From: Adiantum capillus-veneris
Lineage: Eukaryota > Streptophyta > Polypodiopsida > Polypodiales > Pteridaceae
Direction: 5' to 3'
Assembly (NCBI GenBank): GCA_014529385.2
Contig: CM043942.1
Coordinates: 50,484,774-50,548,773, forward strand
DNA length: 64,000 nt
Position 1 is the first letter of the stretch; each line of letters opens with the position of its first letter. A program made the translations under genes and the position numbers. The notes under the pieces were generated by a model. That model did no database searches. It was not told where the DNA came from and worked only from the letters and a program-made list of their open reading frames with translations. This document shows positions 31,112 through 43,009 of this stretch, in pieces.

Positions 31112-32950
31112 ACAACTTAATGCTTTAAAGGAAGAGGTAGACAAGCTTCTTGAAGCAGGTTTCATATGTCCTATGAGCACTGCAGAATGGGTGAGTCCTG
31201 TTGTTGTCACACCCAAGAAGGATGGAAATTGGAGGATATGTGTTGATTTTAAGCCTCTAAACGCAGCCATGAAGAGGGATCCATACCCTCTTCCTTTCAT
31301 AGATGACATACTTGATTATTTTGCAGGGCATGAGAGGTATAGCATATGTGATGGATTCTCTGGATATTTTCAGCTCACCTTGGCTTTAGAAGATCGAAAT
31401 AAGACCACAATTATCATGCCATGGTGATGTTTTTGTTATTGTGTGCTTCCTTTTGGTCTTATGAATGGCTGTGCGTGGTATCAAAAGCACGTCAACAAGG
31501 TGTTCTCTCCTTTTCTTGGCAAGTTTGTGAAGGATCTTATTGATGACTTTTGTGTTTATAGCTCTAGAAAGGATCATTGTGCAAAGCTTGGGATGGCATT
31601 GAAGCAATATGATGAAAGTGGAGGTCAACTCAACCCAAAGAAGTGTCATCTTGCTCAACCAAGAGTGAAGTTTTTGGGGCATATGATCTCAGAGAATGGG
31701 ATTGAAGCGGATCTTGACAAAGTGAAGGCTTTGGTGCTCCTCCCATCACCTAAAGATACAAAAAAACTTTTTATTTTTATTCAAAAGGTGAAGTATATGG
31801 CAAGGTTCATTCCTTTGTCCTCTCAACTTCTTTATCCTCTACAACAAGTAGCAAGGTTGGATCCTCTACAATGGACAAATGAATGTGAAGAGGTTTTTCA
31901 AGGTATCAAAGAGGTTCTTGGTTCTCTTCCTGCTATGCAAGCTCCTAATTGGGATAAGGATTTTTATGTGAATCCATCAGTAGGTGAGGATGCTATTGGA
32001 GCTATGCTTCTTCAACGAGGTAAAAACTCCCACTACATGAAGCCTATCTATTGTGCTAGCATGGTGAAGCTAGAGGTGGAAAGAGGCTATACTGAGGTGG
32101 AGCTCATTATGGTAAGCGTAATTTATGCATGTAGAAGGTTTAGGCACTACCTTCTCCCTAAACCATTCACATTCCTCACTAGCTACACTCTTCTACCTCA
32201 ATTGGTGAATAGCCCTACTTTGTCAAAGAGGCTCATGAAGTGGATTATGGAGCTACAGGAATTCCAATTCTCTTTTCTTGTTGAGGAGAGTACAAGGGCT
32301 ACATTGGCTGATTTGTTTACCTATAAGGAAATCCCTCTTCTTCTTAAGGAGGATGCAATGAAGAAGCAACACATGGAAGCTCCTGACATGGACAATGCCT
32401 ATCTATTGTTTTTTGATGGCTCTTACAGGAAAGCGCATGATGAAGCTTCAGGAGGTGTGGTAATCTATGATCCTCAAGGTGCTTTGGTAACTAAAAGGGT
32501 TTTGAAGCTTACCGCACAAAGCAACAATGAAGCTGAGTATGCTACTTTGGAGAAAGGTCTCAACCTTTGCCTTGAGCTTGGCATCCGTCGTGTGAGGGTA
32601 AGAGGTGATGCTCTTTTGGTGGTTAAGCAAGTACTTAGGGTGTGGCAAAGTAAGAATCCAAGGCTGAAAAATATGTGTTTTCAAGTGAAGAATATGCTTA
32701 AGCATTTTGAACCTTGGAGCTTAAGGCATGTGGACAGGTCTCAAAATGAAGAAGCACATGGTGCAGCGCAAGCTTCAATTGGGCATTTGTATGTAATAAG
32801 GGATGATTCTCCTCTTTATTTGGGAAGGGAAGCTTTAGAGAGGGAGGAAGAGTTTCTACAAATCGGTATGCTTCCATCAGAGTTGGAGAAGCCAAAAACG
32901 TACGCCTTCCTACGTCGTGCCAAAAGGTATGCGCTACTTGTGATGCCTTG
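31112..32950 (+). pseudogene. Gypsy D reverse transcriptase with dual RNase H
   Basis: RT: 'EVDKLLEAGFICPMSTAEWV', 'PKKDGNWRICVDFKPLNAA', 'DGFSGYFQLTLALEDRNKTT', a TGA at 31425-31427, then 'LPFGLMNGCAWYQ' and 'DLIDDFCVYSS' (Asp pair 31542-31547). Next a Ty3-type RNase H ('NWDKDFYVNPSVGEDAIGAM': the first catalytic Asp is not evident), then a second, archaeal-type RNase H: 'LLFFDGSYRK' (D 32415), 'NNEAEYATLEKGL' (E 32535), 'RVRGDALLVVKQV' (D 32607) and 'NEEAHGAAQ', where the fourth Asp is His (32757). RT-RNH-aRNH order is characteristic of Tat/Ogre-type Gypsy elements. One stop and a frameshift near 32930 make it inactive. Confidence 0.88.
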
Positions 32951-33918
32951 TATATGAAGGGGGCTGATCTTGTGATGAGAAAAGTGCCTTGGAAAGAGTA
33001 AATTTACAAAATTTTAGAGGAGAATCATGAGGGTTCTTGTGGTGGTCACTTTGCTTCAAAGATCACTTTGCAAAAAGTCTTGCAATAGGGTTATGTGTGT
33101 CCAAGTGTTCAACGTGATGTTCATCATTGATGCAAGTCTTGTAAAGAGTGTCAAAGCATGGAAAATAGGGTTCTCAAATCATAAATTAGAGGCACCATTG
33201 TGGCTTATGATGTGTTTGAGATGTGTTTGAGAAGTGGGGTTTTGATACAATAGGTCCTCTACCTATGATAGCTAGAGGCAAATGTTACATACTTACTGCT
33301 GTTGATTATCTATCCAGGTGGGCCGAAGCCAAAGCTGTTAAGCACATCACGAGTAAAGATGTTTCCTTATTTATATATGAAGATATTTTTTGCAAATTTG
33401 GTATGCCATTGGAGTTACTTTCTGACAAGGGTCCAGGTTTCAGGGGAGAGTTGGTGGATTATCTATGTGAGAAGCTTCATGTGCATCACAGGTTTACTAC
33501 TCCATATTATCCCCAACACAATGGCATGAATGAAAGGTTTAATGGAGAGCTCATAAGGATGCTTACAAAGATGACAAGAAACAATGTGAAGACTTGGGAT
33601 TTAGAGCTACCTTGTGCTCTATGGGCTTACAGGACTGCCATCAAATCAAGTACTGGTTTTTCTCCCTTCCATCTAGTTTTTGCCAAAGAGGCTTTACTTC
33701 CTATTGAGGTGGAGATACTAGCCTTGAAGATGATGATAAAGCTTGAAGAAGAGCCCAATGATGAATTCAAGGAAAGACTTTTATATTTGCAATGTGTACA
33801 ATTGGATAGGGTGTTAGCTTTTGAGCATTATGAGCAGGTCTTGAAGAAGAATCAAGCAAAGGCAAATGAGAAGGTAAAGGACAAGGACATCAAGAAGGGT
33901 GACATGGTGCTTCGTTAA
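32951..33918 (+). pseudogene. Gypsy D integrase
   Basis: Starts with a degraded HHCC zinc finger (frame at 33026: 'HEGSCGGHFASKITLQKVL', later 'CKSCKECQ', with stops). The frame then changes through an 11-bp tandem duplication at 33210-33231 into the catalytic core 33223-33918: D in 'FDTIGPLPM' (33244), D in 'LSDKGPGF' (33424), E in 'GMNERFNGEL' (33532). The DDE triad is complete. The C-terminal 'IKKGDMVLR' ends at a TAA. 33919-34239 holds a decayed tail, then a purine-rich PPT-like run (about 34218-34232). Confidence 0.85.
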
Positions 33919-34239
33919 AATAGTAAGCTTGATAGAAATTTCAAAAGAAATTTCAAATCAAGTGGCAAGGTCCTTTCTTGGTCTTAAACGGGTTTCCAAA
34001 TGGCACATATCAGCTTGCTGACTTGGATGGTACCCCGCATAAAGCACGTGTGAATGGCTACAGGTTGAAGAAGTATATTGCAAGGTTGATGACTGTGATT
34101 GAGGATGAGCCTTCTTTTGAAGCATTTTCTGATCATGTTTCTAATGATAGATAAAGTGAAGACTCCCTCATGTGGTTTACAAGATCTCTTTTGTGCTGCT
34201 GACCATGAATGATCTAGCAGGATGGGGTGTGGCAAACTA

Positions 34240-35113
34240 TGTTGGGCGCATTTTTGATACCCCGTTTTTTGTAAATTTGTACATATGGACATGACGCCCG
34301 ATGTCAAAAGTGCATGTGGGATTTCTTTTTGTGGGTTTTTTTAGCTTGCTTTAGCAAGCACATGTACATGCACTACAAGTCGCTAGTCTAGTGACATCTG
34401 TCGGGCTACTATAAGTGCCCGGGAGTGAGTTTTTTGAAGTGAGCCTTGTATATAACTAAAAATCATGTACAAAATTTAAAAAATCTCAGCCAAACATCAG
34501 AAATTTTCAGGTTTTAGCTCGTTGTATCTCCTTGGTGCTCTTGGATGCAATTTTTTGCCCCGACTAGCCTTCTCTACGTGTAGTCGTGTTCGGACAGCTT
34601 TCTGTTCGCATCAATTTTTCTCATGGAGGCATATGGAATCAATTTTGGTTATCTTTATCTTTCTCTCCAGTCATTTTTCAATATTTTTTTCAAGCTTTAA
34701 AGTGCCCCAATTGGAGTTGTTCTCTTCAAGTTACGACTAGTTCTCTGCAGGGTTATGGCTATGGCAGCCTAGTGGCAAATTGTGTGTAGACAGATTCGGA
34801 GGGCATGTATCTACGAATTGTGGAATTGATGTTGAAGTTATGGGTTTGTGATGTTTGATTGTGAAAGGAGAGTCTCTCGTCTTCATCTACATTGGTCGGC
34901 GTGTGCTGTAAATCCATGCTTTGACAGTGTTTTGCTCCTATGTGACATAGTCACTTGGGTGGGCGACGGCTAGTAAATTCCCAAGGGTCTACTCCTATTG
35001 GACTGGTGGTGTTTCAAAAATATTTTTCAAAGCTTTTGGTGTCTTGTAGCTCTCTTTCAATGCTCTTGGGTGCCATCACTATAGAGGTGTTTCAGTTTGC
35101 TTGTTTCCCAACA
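34240..35113 (+). repeat. 3' LTR of Gypsy D
   Basis: 874 bp, TGTTGGGCGC...CCCAACA. Lacks the MITE present in the 5' LTR. Followed by TSD ACGT. Confidence 0.93.
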
Positions 35114-35117
35114 ACGT

Positions 35118-36556
35118 CTTCTTATCTACATGCCAACTGTGGTAGTATTGCTCGTGTTTTTGAAGTCTTTTTTGAAGAGTTTTATGATGGAGAGTGGCTT
35201 ATGATTGGCCGCTTCCTAAGTACTCTCACTAGACAAGAATGATGGAGTGATCAAGAATTCAGGAAGATCACGAAAAAGGCCTATTACTATTTCCTGAAAG
35301 ACGGACATTTATGGAAGCAACCGAAGCGCCCAGGAGGGGTACCACAACGAATTATTTGCGACAAAGCGACCCAACAGCAGGTGATTAAAGAGTTTCATGA
35401 AAGTATATGGGCTAGACACAGAGCAGCCTGGGCAACCTTTGTCAAAATTAAATACCGATATTGGTGGAAAGGTATGTACAAAGATGTGGTTCAATTTGTG
35501 GAATCATGCTTAATATGTCAACAGTACTCTAATGTGCGACATAGAGATGGGTTGCATCCCACCTATCCACTAGCTATGCACTACAAGTGGGTGGTGAAAC
35601 TTATTACGATGCTAGTAGGAGTGTGGCAGATGAGATATATTGTTCTTGCCAGGGAAGATCTTACAAACCAGGTTGAAGGCAGAGCTTTGCGTACCAAAGC
35701 TACCAGTTTAGTATGCAAGTTCTTGCTTAAAGATGTTATCTCTAGGTATGGATGTGTTGGCAGAATTACTGTAGATAGAGGAGACCTAGATGCAGATGAA
35801 GCTCGAGAGTTTTTTGCTCGTATGGGCATTAAACTCTCCCTCACCACAGCATATAATCCAGAAGGTAACGGGAAGAGTGAAAGAGGACATCCGCCTATTG
35901 TTAAAGCTTTAGCAAAGGCGTGTGAAGGACATATTGGTGATTGGCCTAAACTCTTGCCATTTGCTTTGTGGGCTGATCGCACTACTCACAGTTCAATTAC
36001 AAGATTTATGCCATTCAAAGTAATGTATGGGAATAAACCCATTATGCCTACAGAGGAAGCACTTACAACTTGGACCATAATTCCATGGGAAGAAGGTATG
36101 TCTACTGAAGACTTGCTTGCTCTACGTATTCGGCAGCTAGAGAGGCGTCGAGAGGATATTGAGCAGGCTAAAGAGAAGCTTAAGGAGGCAAGATTGAAGA
36201 ACAAGGCAGCCGTTGATGGAAAGCATAGACTACGACCACATGCTATCAAGGAAGGTGACTGGGTACTTGTTTATGACAGTAGCTTGGAGAACCAATACTC
36301 TGCTATGCAGAAAATGGTGAAAAGGTGGTTTGGACCATATGTGGTGCAACATGTTTTTGATAATGCGACATATCAATTATGTGAACCAAATGGTACTATG
36401 CTTAAAGTGCCTATAGCAGGAAAAAGAATCAAGTTGTTCAAGAAGCGAGAAGGCGAGATTGTTCTTGAATATTCTCATTCAGATCCACCTCCAGAGGATC
36501 ATGTTATGTATACATCATATGATATATCTGATGATGATTTTAATGAAGCTGATTAA
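35118..36556 (+). pseudogene. Gypsy C integrase (continuation beyond D)
   Basis: The same frame runs from the D junction: 'SSYLHANCGSIARVFEVFF', one TGA at 35240-35242, then 'YYYFLKDGHLWKQPKRPGG' and an HHCC-type finger ('FHESIWARHRAAW...CLICQQYS'). In the core the expected first Asp lies in 'YKWVVKLITML', where Lys (35597-35599) stands in its place. The second Asp ('VDRGDLDA', 35774) and the Glu ('NGKSERGH', 35879) are present. The C-terminal domain follows ('VLVYDSSLENQYSAMQK', 'WFGPYVVQHVFDNATYQL'). Nearly full length but catalytically dead as read. Confidence 0.87.
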
Positions 36557-36587
36557 GTGCAATTGGCACAGACCAGAGGCTGTGCAG

Positions 36588-36603
36588 GTTCAGAGGGGGT
36601 GAA
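36588..36603 (+). other. Polypurine tract of Gypsy C
   Basis: 'cagagggggtgaa' immediately before the 3' LTR at 36604. Confidence 0.8.
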
Positions 36604-37779
36604 TGTCATGCAGCTCCGATCACATGCAAAGAAAGATGCTAGAAAAATGCACATTAAGTTTGTTTGAAGCTTATATGTTTAATGAACAGTGGTTAAGGGT
36701 TGGTTGCAGGTCGAGTTCAATGCTGAATGTATGTCAAATGCGGCTGAAAGGTCCAAAACATGCCTTAATGATGCTAAAAAGTGTTATGCTTGAAGTGAAC
36801 ATGGATGGGGTATTGTGCTCTAAAATTGTAGTGCTCCATGTGCTCTGCTGGACTGTCTTTACAGCTCGTCGATTGGAGCTACGATGAAGAAGTTATGGCA
36901 GTTTAAAGTTCAAGTCGATTGCAGATCCGTGCCAGATTGGGCAACAGTAGCTGACGGAATAAAAATGAAATGAATGCATCGGGATGAAGTGCTCACTTTG
37001 TGGAGGACCCATTAGCGATGTCGCTAATGGGTGACTAGCTAAATTTAGCAAGAGGGGACATGCATCCATAAAAAGAACAAATGTGTGGTTTGTTGGGATT
37101 TTTTCACCTCATCATCGGAAGGGCCCCTCCTCCTCCTCCTAAGCTTCATACCCTTAAGCTCTTGATAATCCCGAAGCACCTAATCTCCTCCTCATAAGCG
37201 GGGATATTCTTAAGCTTCTCCTCGAAATCTTCAAGCTTGCTTAATCCTCGTAAGCTTAAAGCCCTTCATAAGCCATAATCCAAAGCTCTTAAGCTATCAA
37301 GAGCGGAGTTAACCCTCAAGATTAAGTTTTGTTTAAACCTCTCTTAATCTAATCTATCACCATAAGCTAAGCCTAATCGAGTTTCTATCTCCTAAACCGA
37401 GCCTAATCTTCTAAGCTTTCATTACCCGAGTCATAAGCCGTCTTAAACCTTCCCTAAGCCTCATTAGCCATTCAAAATCTGCTCGAAGCTTATTAACCAT
37501 TCGAATCGAGGAGCAAAAGGCAAAGTAAGCAGAATTTCATCAATTTCTTGTGTTTAAGCACCTGATTTAAGCCAGAGTTTTTCCATTGTAAGAGCATTTA
37601 AGCTTCCATTTAGGGATTGATTAATCATGGATTCTGTCGATTAACTAGAAATTAGACGGACTGCTTGTTTTGAATACTGTTGTCGGTAATTGCATCTGCT
37701 ACACCTTGTTTCCTGCACCTCTCATAGCCAAGGACCCGGTGCCTTCCCGGCTCACCTTTCGCACAATTATCCCCCGACA
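36604..37779 (+). repeat. 3' LTR of Gypsy C
   Basis: 1176 bp, TGTCATGCAG...CCCCCGACA. Diverged from the 5' LTR by many substitutions and indels, including an extra 17 bp ('tgctgaatgtatgtcaa') near 36720. Confidence 0.92.
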
Positions 37780-40191
37780 GCACTTGTTGTTCTTCAATGA
37801 TGGGCACTTGAAAGTCGGACTCTTCCTGGAGCTCTTCGACTGGTTGTGTTTCTGTTTTTGTAAAGGAGAGTGGCAACAAATCCAAAGGCGGTTGTTCAGA
37901 TGTACCTGCCTCTTCTTGAGCTTCCGGATGTTTGTCTCTTAGGAGTTGATTTTCTCGCTCAGATCCGCTATCTCTTTGAGTAGTTACTCTTCTTTTTGGA
38001 CCCGCATCAAAGCAAGGTCACGCCGTTGTGATTGTTCTAACTTTAGCTCAAGCTCTAGTTCTTTATTCCGCTTCTCCGAAGCTTTGCATACGCCACTAGT
38101 TCCTTTGAGTGAGACGACAGCTGGATTTTCTCGAATTTGTCTTAGAACTGTTGCTTGATCATTGATCCTTTGTTCAGAATATTGCAAGGAAGCATTTGCT
38201 ACATCCAGCTATACCTAAAGCTTTTGCATTGACTGAGTAGTGACTATAAGATCATTTGTCACCTTGGCCAGCTGCTCATCTTTTGTCTTGCAGGCATCGG
38301 AGAGTTTGGTGAGAAGCTCTCCTAGCTCTTCCAGTTCCTTCTACTGCTTTTCCTTGTTGAGCTGGTGCTGTACTGCTTCATTCTTTAGCTGCTAGATTTA
38401 TTGTTTTAATTCTGAAATGGTAGTTAATCTATCATCCAGCTCCCCTTGTAGAGTGTCGATGACAAGCTCTAGTTCTCTTTCCTTTGCACTATGGCTAATT
38501 GTGGCTGATCTCATTTTATCAGTCATTTGCAACATCTGCTGGGCATATCCATTCACTTGTAAAATGACCTCATCGATAGCTTCCCAATCTTCAGGCTCCA
38601 CTTAGATGATTTGTGAAGTTCCTACCGTGTCAGCTTGTGGCTCCTTTTCTTGTATCGTGGAAGTTGCTTGTGGTAGAGGCCGGGGTTCTACTTCACCTGT
38701 AGGCGTTGTAGTTGCCTCTGATGTGGGTGCTTCTTGAACTTTTGTGGCAGCCTCTTGTTGCTTTTCAGGATCTTTTAGGCCAACAACTTTTGTTTGTGGT
38801 TGTGCAGCTATCACAAGTGGTTCTTCTGGAGGCTGATAGCTGCCTCAACCTATTCCTCTTGGGTGGTGGTAGATGGTCCAACTTCGGGTTGTGTTCTCTT
38901 AGGTCTTTTGAAACTGACCTCTTCTTGTTCTTTTAACTGCTCCTCTTCAATTGGTTTGGTAAGTGGTGGAGGACTTGGATGTGGCGTAGGAGGATATGCT
39001 TGCTCTCTGTGTGGTCTTGGAGACATATCTCCCTGTTCTTGAAAATCTTCTTGCTGAGCAGCCACCACTGCTTCCTTTTCTCTTTTTTGTTCTTCAAGAT
39101 CCTCTTGCAATTTTAAGGCTTCAGCTTTGGCGTACATTCACTCTAATAGTTCAGTGGGGTCCTCTGGGGTGGGCTTCAAAGGGTTCTTGGTCCTTGGACC
39201 CTTAATCTTGCTCGGTACCCATTTCGTGGGATATTCACCCGCTGCCTGACGACTTCTTTCGTATGCATGTTCTTCTCTCTCAAACCTCACCTTCTTCTGT
39301 TGTGGCTCCTCCTGGTGGGCAGCCACTATTGCTCTCTTTTTCATCCTTTCTCTTCGAGACTTTCTCTCCTCATTGTCAGAGCTCTCACTACTATGAGCTT
39401 TAGAGGATTCCTCGTCAGATTTTTGCTTTCTTTTTTCTAACCTGGTTGTTCTTTGAGAAGGTGGAGCAGTGAGGATCCAAGTGTTTTGGTCTGGGACTGG
39501 CGATAGGTTCTCAGTCATACCAATAGCATGGTATGCTATGCGTGTTAAAACTTCAAGTGTACCTAAATATGTGATCTTTCCTTCTTTTTTAGTGATTTTG
39601 AGTGTGGTCAACACGTACTGTGCATGATCGATAGGTTGCTTGGCCGTCGACTTCAATACCTGCGGGAAGGTAATCGCCACTACATGGTTAGGTTTAATGT
39701 ACCTCGGCGGTTTCTTTGCCAAGAAATGGAAGTGTTGATGGTATAAACGCGCCGGGTATTCCACCTGTCTCTCGATAAGTTCAACAAATGTAGCAGCCAC
39801 AGTGTCTTTACTGAAAGTGCCAGCTGTTTTTCTGTCTCTTGCCCGCATCGTCATTCCTTTAGTGGGCAGCTTCAAGGCTTCTGCCACTATCTCTTTAGTG
39901 ATTGACACTTCCACTTTCTGGCCATGTTGGTCAGTGATTTGAGCAGTGCCATCCTCTTTAATGGTTGACAATAATTCATATGCTTTCTAGAAGTCTATTC
40001 CACATGGTTCTTGGTCGTAAAACTCTTTTAGACCCAACCTTCTATTGGCTTCTTGAGTGTCTAGCTTACCTGCAACATCATATATGTCCTTCGGTAGCAT
40101 TTGTAGCTCCACTTGATGTCCTTCTTCACTCTTAAATCTGCCGATGAATACTGTTGTGTTGCCGTCTTCAAGCTATTCCTTTGTGCGCTCC
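37780..40191 (-). pseudogene. Element F coiled-coil ORF, N-terminal and middle parts
   Basis: Minus-strand ORF remnant, over 750 codons. N-terminal part (about 40191-39500): 'FIGRFKSEEGHQVELQML', 'GQKVEVSITKEIVAEALKLP', 'FVELIERQVEYPARLYHQHF', 'YLGTLEVLTRIAYHAIGM', fairly globular. It is followed by a Ser/Lys/Glu-rich stretch ('KSDEESSKAHSSESSDNEER'), a Pro/Glu-rich part, then heptad-rich coils (38601-38000: 'ERELELVIDTLQGELDDRL', 'NKELELELKLEQSQRRDL'), ending 'FQVPIIEEQQV' at the C junction. There are stops at 39138, 38602 and elsewhere and frameshifts near 38830 and 37930. The N-terminal part has a second copy at 63190-64000. I recognise no family. Its place before a PPT and LTR suggests a retroelement accessory ORF. 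Confidence 0.65.
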
Positions 40192-40235
40192 ATGCCGCAC
40201 TGTCGAAGCAAGGACCTTGCCTAACACTGTGTGCG
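40192..40235 (-). repeat. 3' LTR of G, distal fragment
   Basis: Matches 54345-54393 ('tgtgcgctcc-tgccgca-tgtcgaagcaagg...cactgtgtg'). Interrupted by H at 40236. TSD TCCTT precedes it. Confidence 0.88.
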
Positions 40236-40255
40236 CATTAGGAAAAATATGAACC
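40236..40255 (+). repeat. Left terminal inverted repeat of H
   Basis: CATTAGGAAAAATATGAACC; pairs with 46455-46474, 19 of 20 positions. Confidence 0.9.
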
Positions 40256-43009
40256 CTCTAGGGGCCCTTTGGGATTAAGGTTAATTAGAGGCCAGCCAAT
40301 AGGAAGAGGGTGGTGGACACACTCTATACCCTCAAAAAAGTAGGGGGACAAGGTAGCCTTACACCTCTTAATGGCCTCTTACCTAGTGAGAAGGTAAGGG
40401 AGGTGGCTAGGGGAAAGGGGGGGGGGGGGGGGGACCACTTTGACCTTTTTTCCCCCACTTTTTGGCCCGGATTTAAAAATACACTAAAAATTTCAAAAAA
40501 TTTCAAATTTCAAGTTTTCCCTCCTTAAAAGGTCCCCTAACTTACTTCATGGTCAAAAAAGTATTTTTGACCTCCAAAAGTCAAAAACGTGCACTAAAAA
40601 ATTCCAAAAAATTAATTTTTTTCAAAAAATTTCAAAACATCATTTTCCACCCTCCAAAGTCTTTCCAAACCTATTCTATAGCTAAAAGTGATTTTCTCTC
40701 TCTACAAACCCTTTTCCAAGCTCTCCATGGCTGCAACAACCACATGCACCCCCTATAGTCCAACATTATCTCTCTACTAGCTTTCTCCCATCTCCATTGT
40801 AGCACCAAGCAAGCTTCTTCCCTATCTCTTCCCCTTGCCCACCACATAGTTCCACACCAAGCTAGCTCCTCTCCCTTCTCTCACCTCCATTACAGCATGA
40901 AACAAGATTCTCCTCCTTCTACTTTCATTCACTCGCACTACATGAAAACCTATACTCCCGAAGGTGGAAAAAGCATCAACTCACATGACTTGCATACCAC
41001 AAGAATAGGAGGTGTGAATAGTGCATGGGCATTGCAAGGATTCATCTCCAACATAAAGATAGAATGGTGAGAAAACTACCCTTGTAGCTTACATTCAGAG
41101 CATAAGATCATCTCCATCTTTAAGTTTATCATGCTGGAGGGAATTAACCTCTTTATGGCTTTCAATGTTTAGGCTTCACACCTCATAACATTGGGTGGTG
41201 CTATTTTGTTGATGGCTTTGGTGTGCCATCTATAGTTTTGTAGCATGTGATTGAGTCTCACAATGTAAGTAAGTTGTGTTATCTATGGAGAGTCATCAAA
41301 GATTTTTCTTATAATTTATTCTTTGTATAGTTGTCATTAGATTATTAGAATGATATCATTTTGTACTTTATAACTTTGTGCTCACATAATCTGTTGTTTA
41401 CTTACAGAGTCAAATTGTTTTGAGAGGACATGAGCAAGCAACCATGTGCAGAGATGGAAATCACCCTATTTTTGTTCCGTGAGGAACCTCTCACTATCGT
41501 GTTAAAAGATTTTGATAAGAATAGTAGGATTTTTGTAGAATCTTGAACCAATAGGTACTCTCTAGGAGCTCTTAGAAAAGCCATCCCTATAGTACTACTA
41601 TCTTCCCTAGTGTCATAGACACACAAATACTCGTGTATATGAATCTCTAGATGAGAAAGACAAATACTTGTAAGAGAAGCCTAACAGCAACAACATTGTC
41701 TCCATTTGTAATTATTTTTATGAGGCTGGATTCCTCTATAAATGCAATATAAATATTTCTTTTTGTTAAATGGTGTCGCACTGAGTGAGAGTATTTTATT
41801 TAGATTATTGGAGTTTCATACAGATTTGAGAAATATTGTTGATTTTTTTGGATATTCTGATTTGTCTGTAAGATGTTTGAAGTTTCAAGTCTTAATCATT
41901 CCACCATGAAGAAATTCATGCAATATTTTGATTTCAGTTTAATCACTAATGGTTATTCTTATTAAGTGGATCATAACCTTTGTCAAGATGTCCTCATTTG
42001 GGGATGTTGAATATATATCAATAGAAACATTTCAAAAGTTGAGAAAGCTAAATTCTTGCTTTCCAAAATGTTATTGTTTCCATACTATTCCTATGCCAAG
42101 CTTGACTTAGAGAAATGACAACTTGAGATGGAGGTGTAGATATATAGGGGTGAATTATTATTGATTCTTGTTTCATCATATATATTATAAAGCCTTTGAG
42201 TTTCCACCTTTTTGAGTAGTGTTGAAAAGTTTTTGGTATCAAACCTTCTTAAATAGCCCTATTCATTCGCTATTGGTAGCTATTTATTTGGTATTGTTAA
42301 AGATCATACCAATAGCTATCACCTTATGAACTTAATTGTTGAATTGCGGATTTGATTTTTACTATGTAGCTCATTTGGATAGAGAGAAAGTGTAAACATA
42401 AATTATAGATACATGCATTGTTAACATAGAAGATATATCACTCGAACCTATATAACTGCTAATCAAGAAACCTTTGGTCGGATACTATAACAATAGGGGT
42501 CACATGTGGTTTTAAATACCAAAGAAATGGCTTAACCAAAACATTTCCAAGAACACGAGGTGAACACAAGGAAGTAAAAATTGGCTCCTTGTTTGGTTGA
42601 TTTCTAGTGCTAAATGTTCTGAGTGCACAAAATTTGTGAGGCCTTTGACCTTACGAGTTCACTAAAGTATATGTAACATAGCACATGTGTTCAACAGAAG
42701 GGAATTTATATTCTTGTAAAGTTACAGAAACATGTGTAGGTAAGGCCTATAAGGGCTACTTTCAATCCATTGTGGTGAACGGACATGATATAGGAAAATT
42801 TGACATAGTGAATACTCCGGACATCAAACACTACAACTCTATCTCATGGCCATACATTAAAACAAAGCCCCTATTTGTCATTTTGAAGCCCCAGAGACCC
42901 TCAACAAGAGGGACCACAACGACGCGTAGAATGCCCATCCAGGCACAAATAGGGACCAAGATATTTCCAAGAACAGGGGATGGACACAAGGAAGTAAAAA
43001 ATGGTTGAT
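40256..43009. other. Left interior of H, no gene
   Basis: Contains a G18-like run near 40417-40434 and A/T-rich 'tcaaaaaatttcaaa' words (40480-40640), then ordinary AT-rich sequence without a coding signal. A 38-bp direct repeat ('ccaagaacacgaggtgaac...') at about 42548-42585 recurs at about 42966-43004, and a decayed half of the hairpin unit lies at about 42818-42947. Confidence 0.5.

Larger units (their letters stand above)
25626..35113 (+). mobile_element. Ty3/Gypsy LTR retrotransposon D, nested in C
   Basis: LTRs 25626-26782 (with a MITE) and 34240-35113, ends TGTTGGG...CCCAACA (7-bp perfect inverted ends). TSD ACGT at 25622-25625 and 35114-35117. Removing D plus one TSD copy rejoins C's frame exactly. 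Same orientation as C. It encodes gag, PR, RT, two RNase H domains and integrase, which points to the Tat-like branch of Ty3/Gypsy. Pol is broken by stops, small duplications and the 2-kb insertion E. Confidence 0.94.
19985..37779 (+). mobile_element. Ty3/Gypsy LTR retrotransposon C (outer element, split by D)
   Basis: LTRs at 19985-21141 and 36604-37779, ends TGTC...CGACA, PBS, decayed gag-pol and PPT. The internal region is interrupted at 25625/35114 by element D. Flanks are GCGT (19981-19984) and GCAC (37780-37783), a plausible diverged 4-bp TSD because the host ORF F rejoins in frame only if 4 bp were duplicated. The LTRs differ at many sites (eight in the first ~118 bases by eye, plus a 17-bp indel), so C is old. 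Pol has at least four frameshifts and several stops: inactive. Confidence 0.92.
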
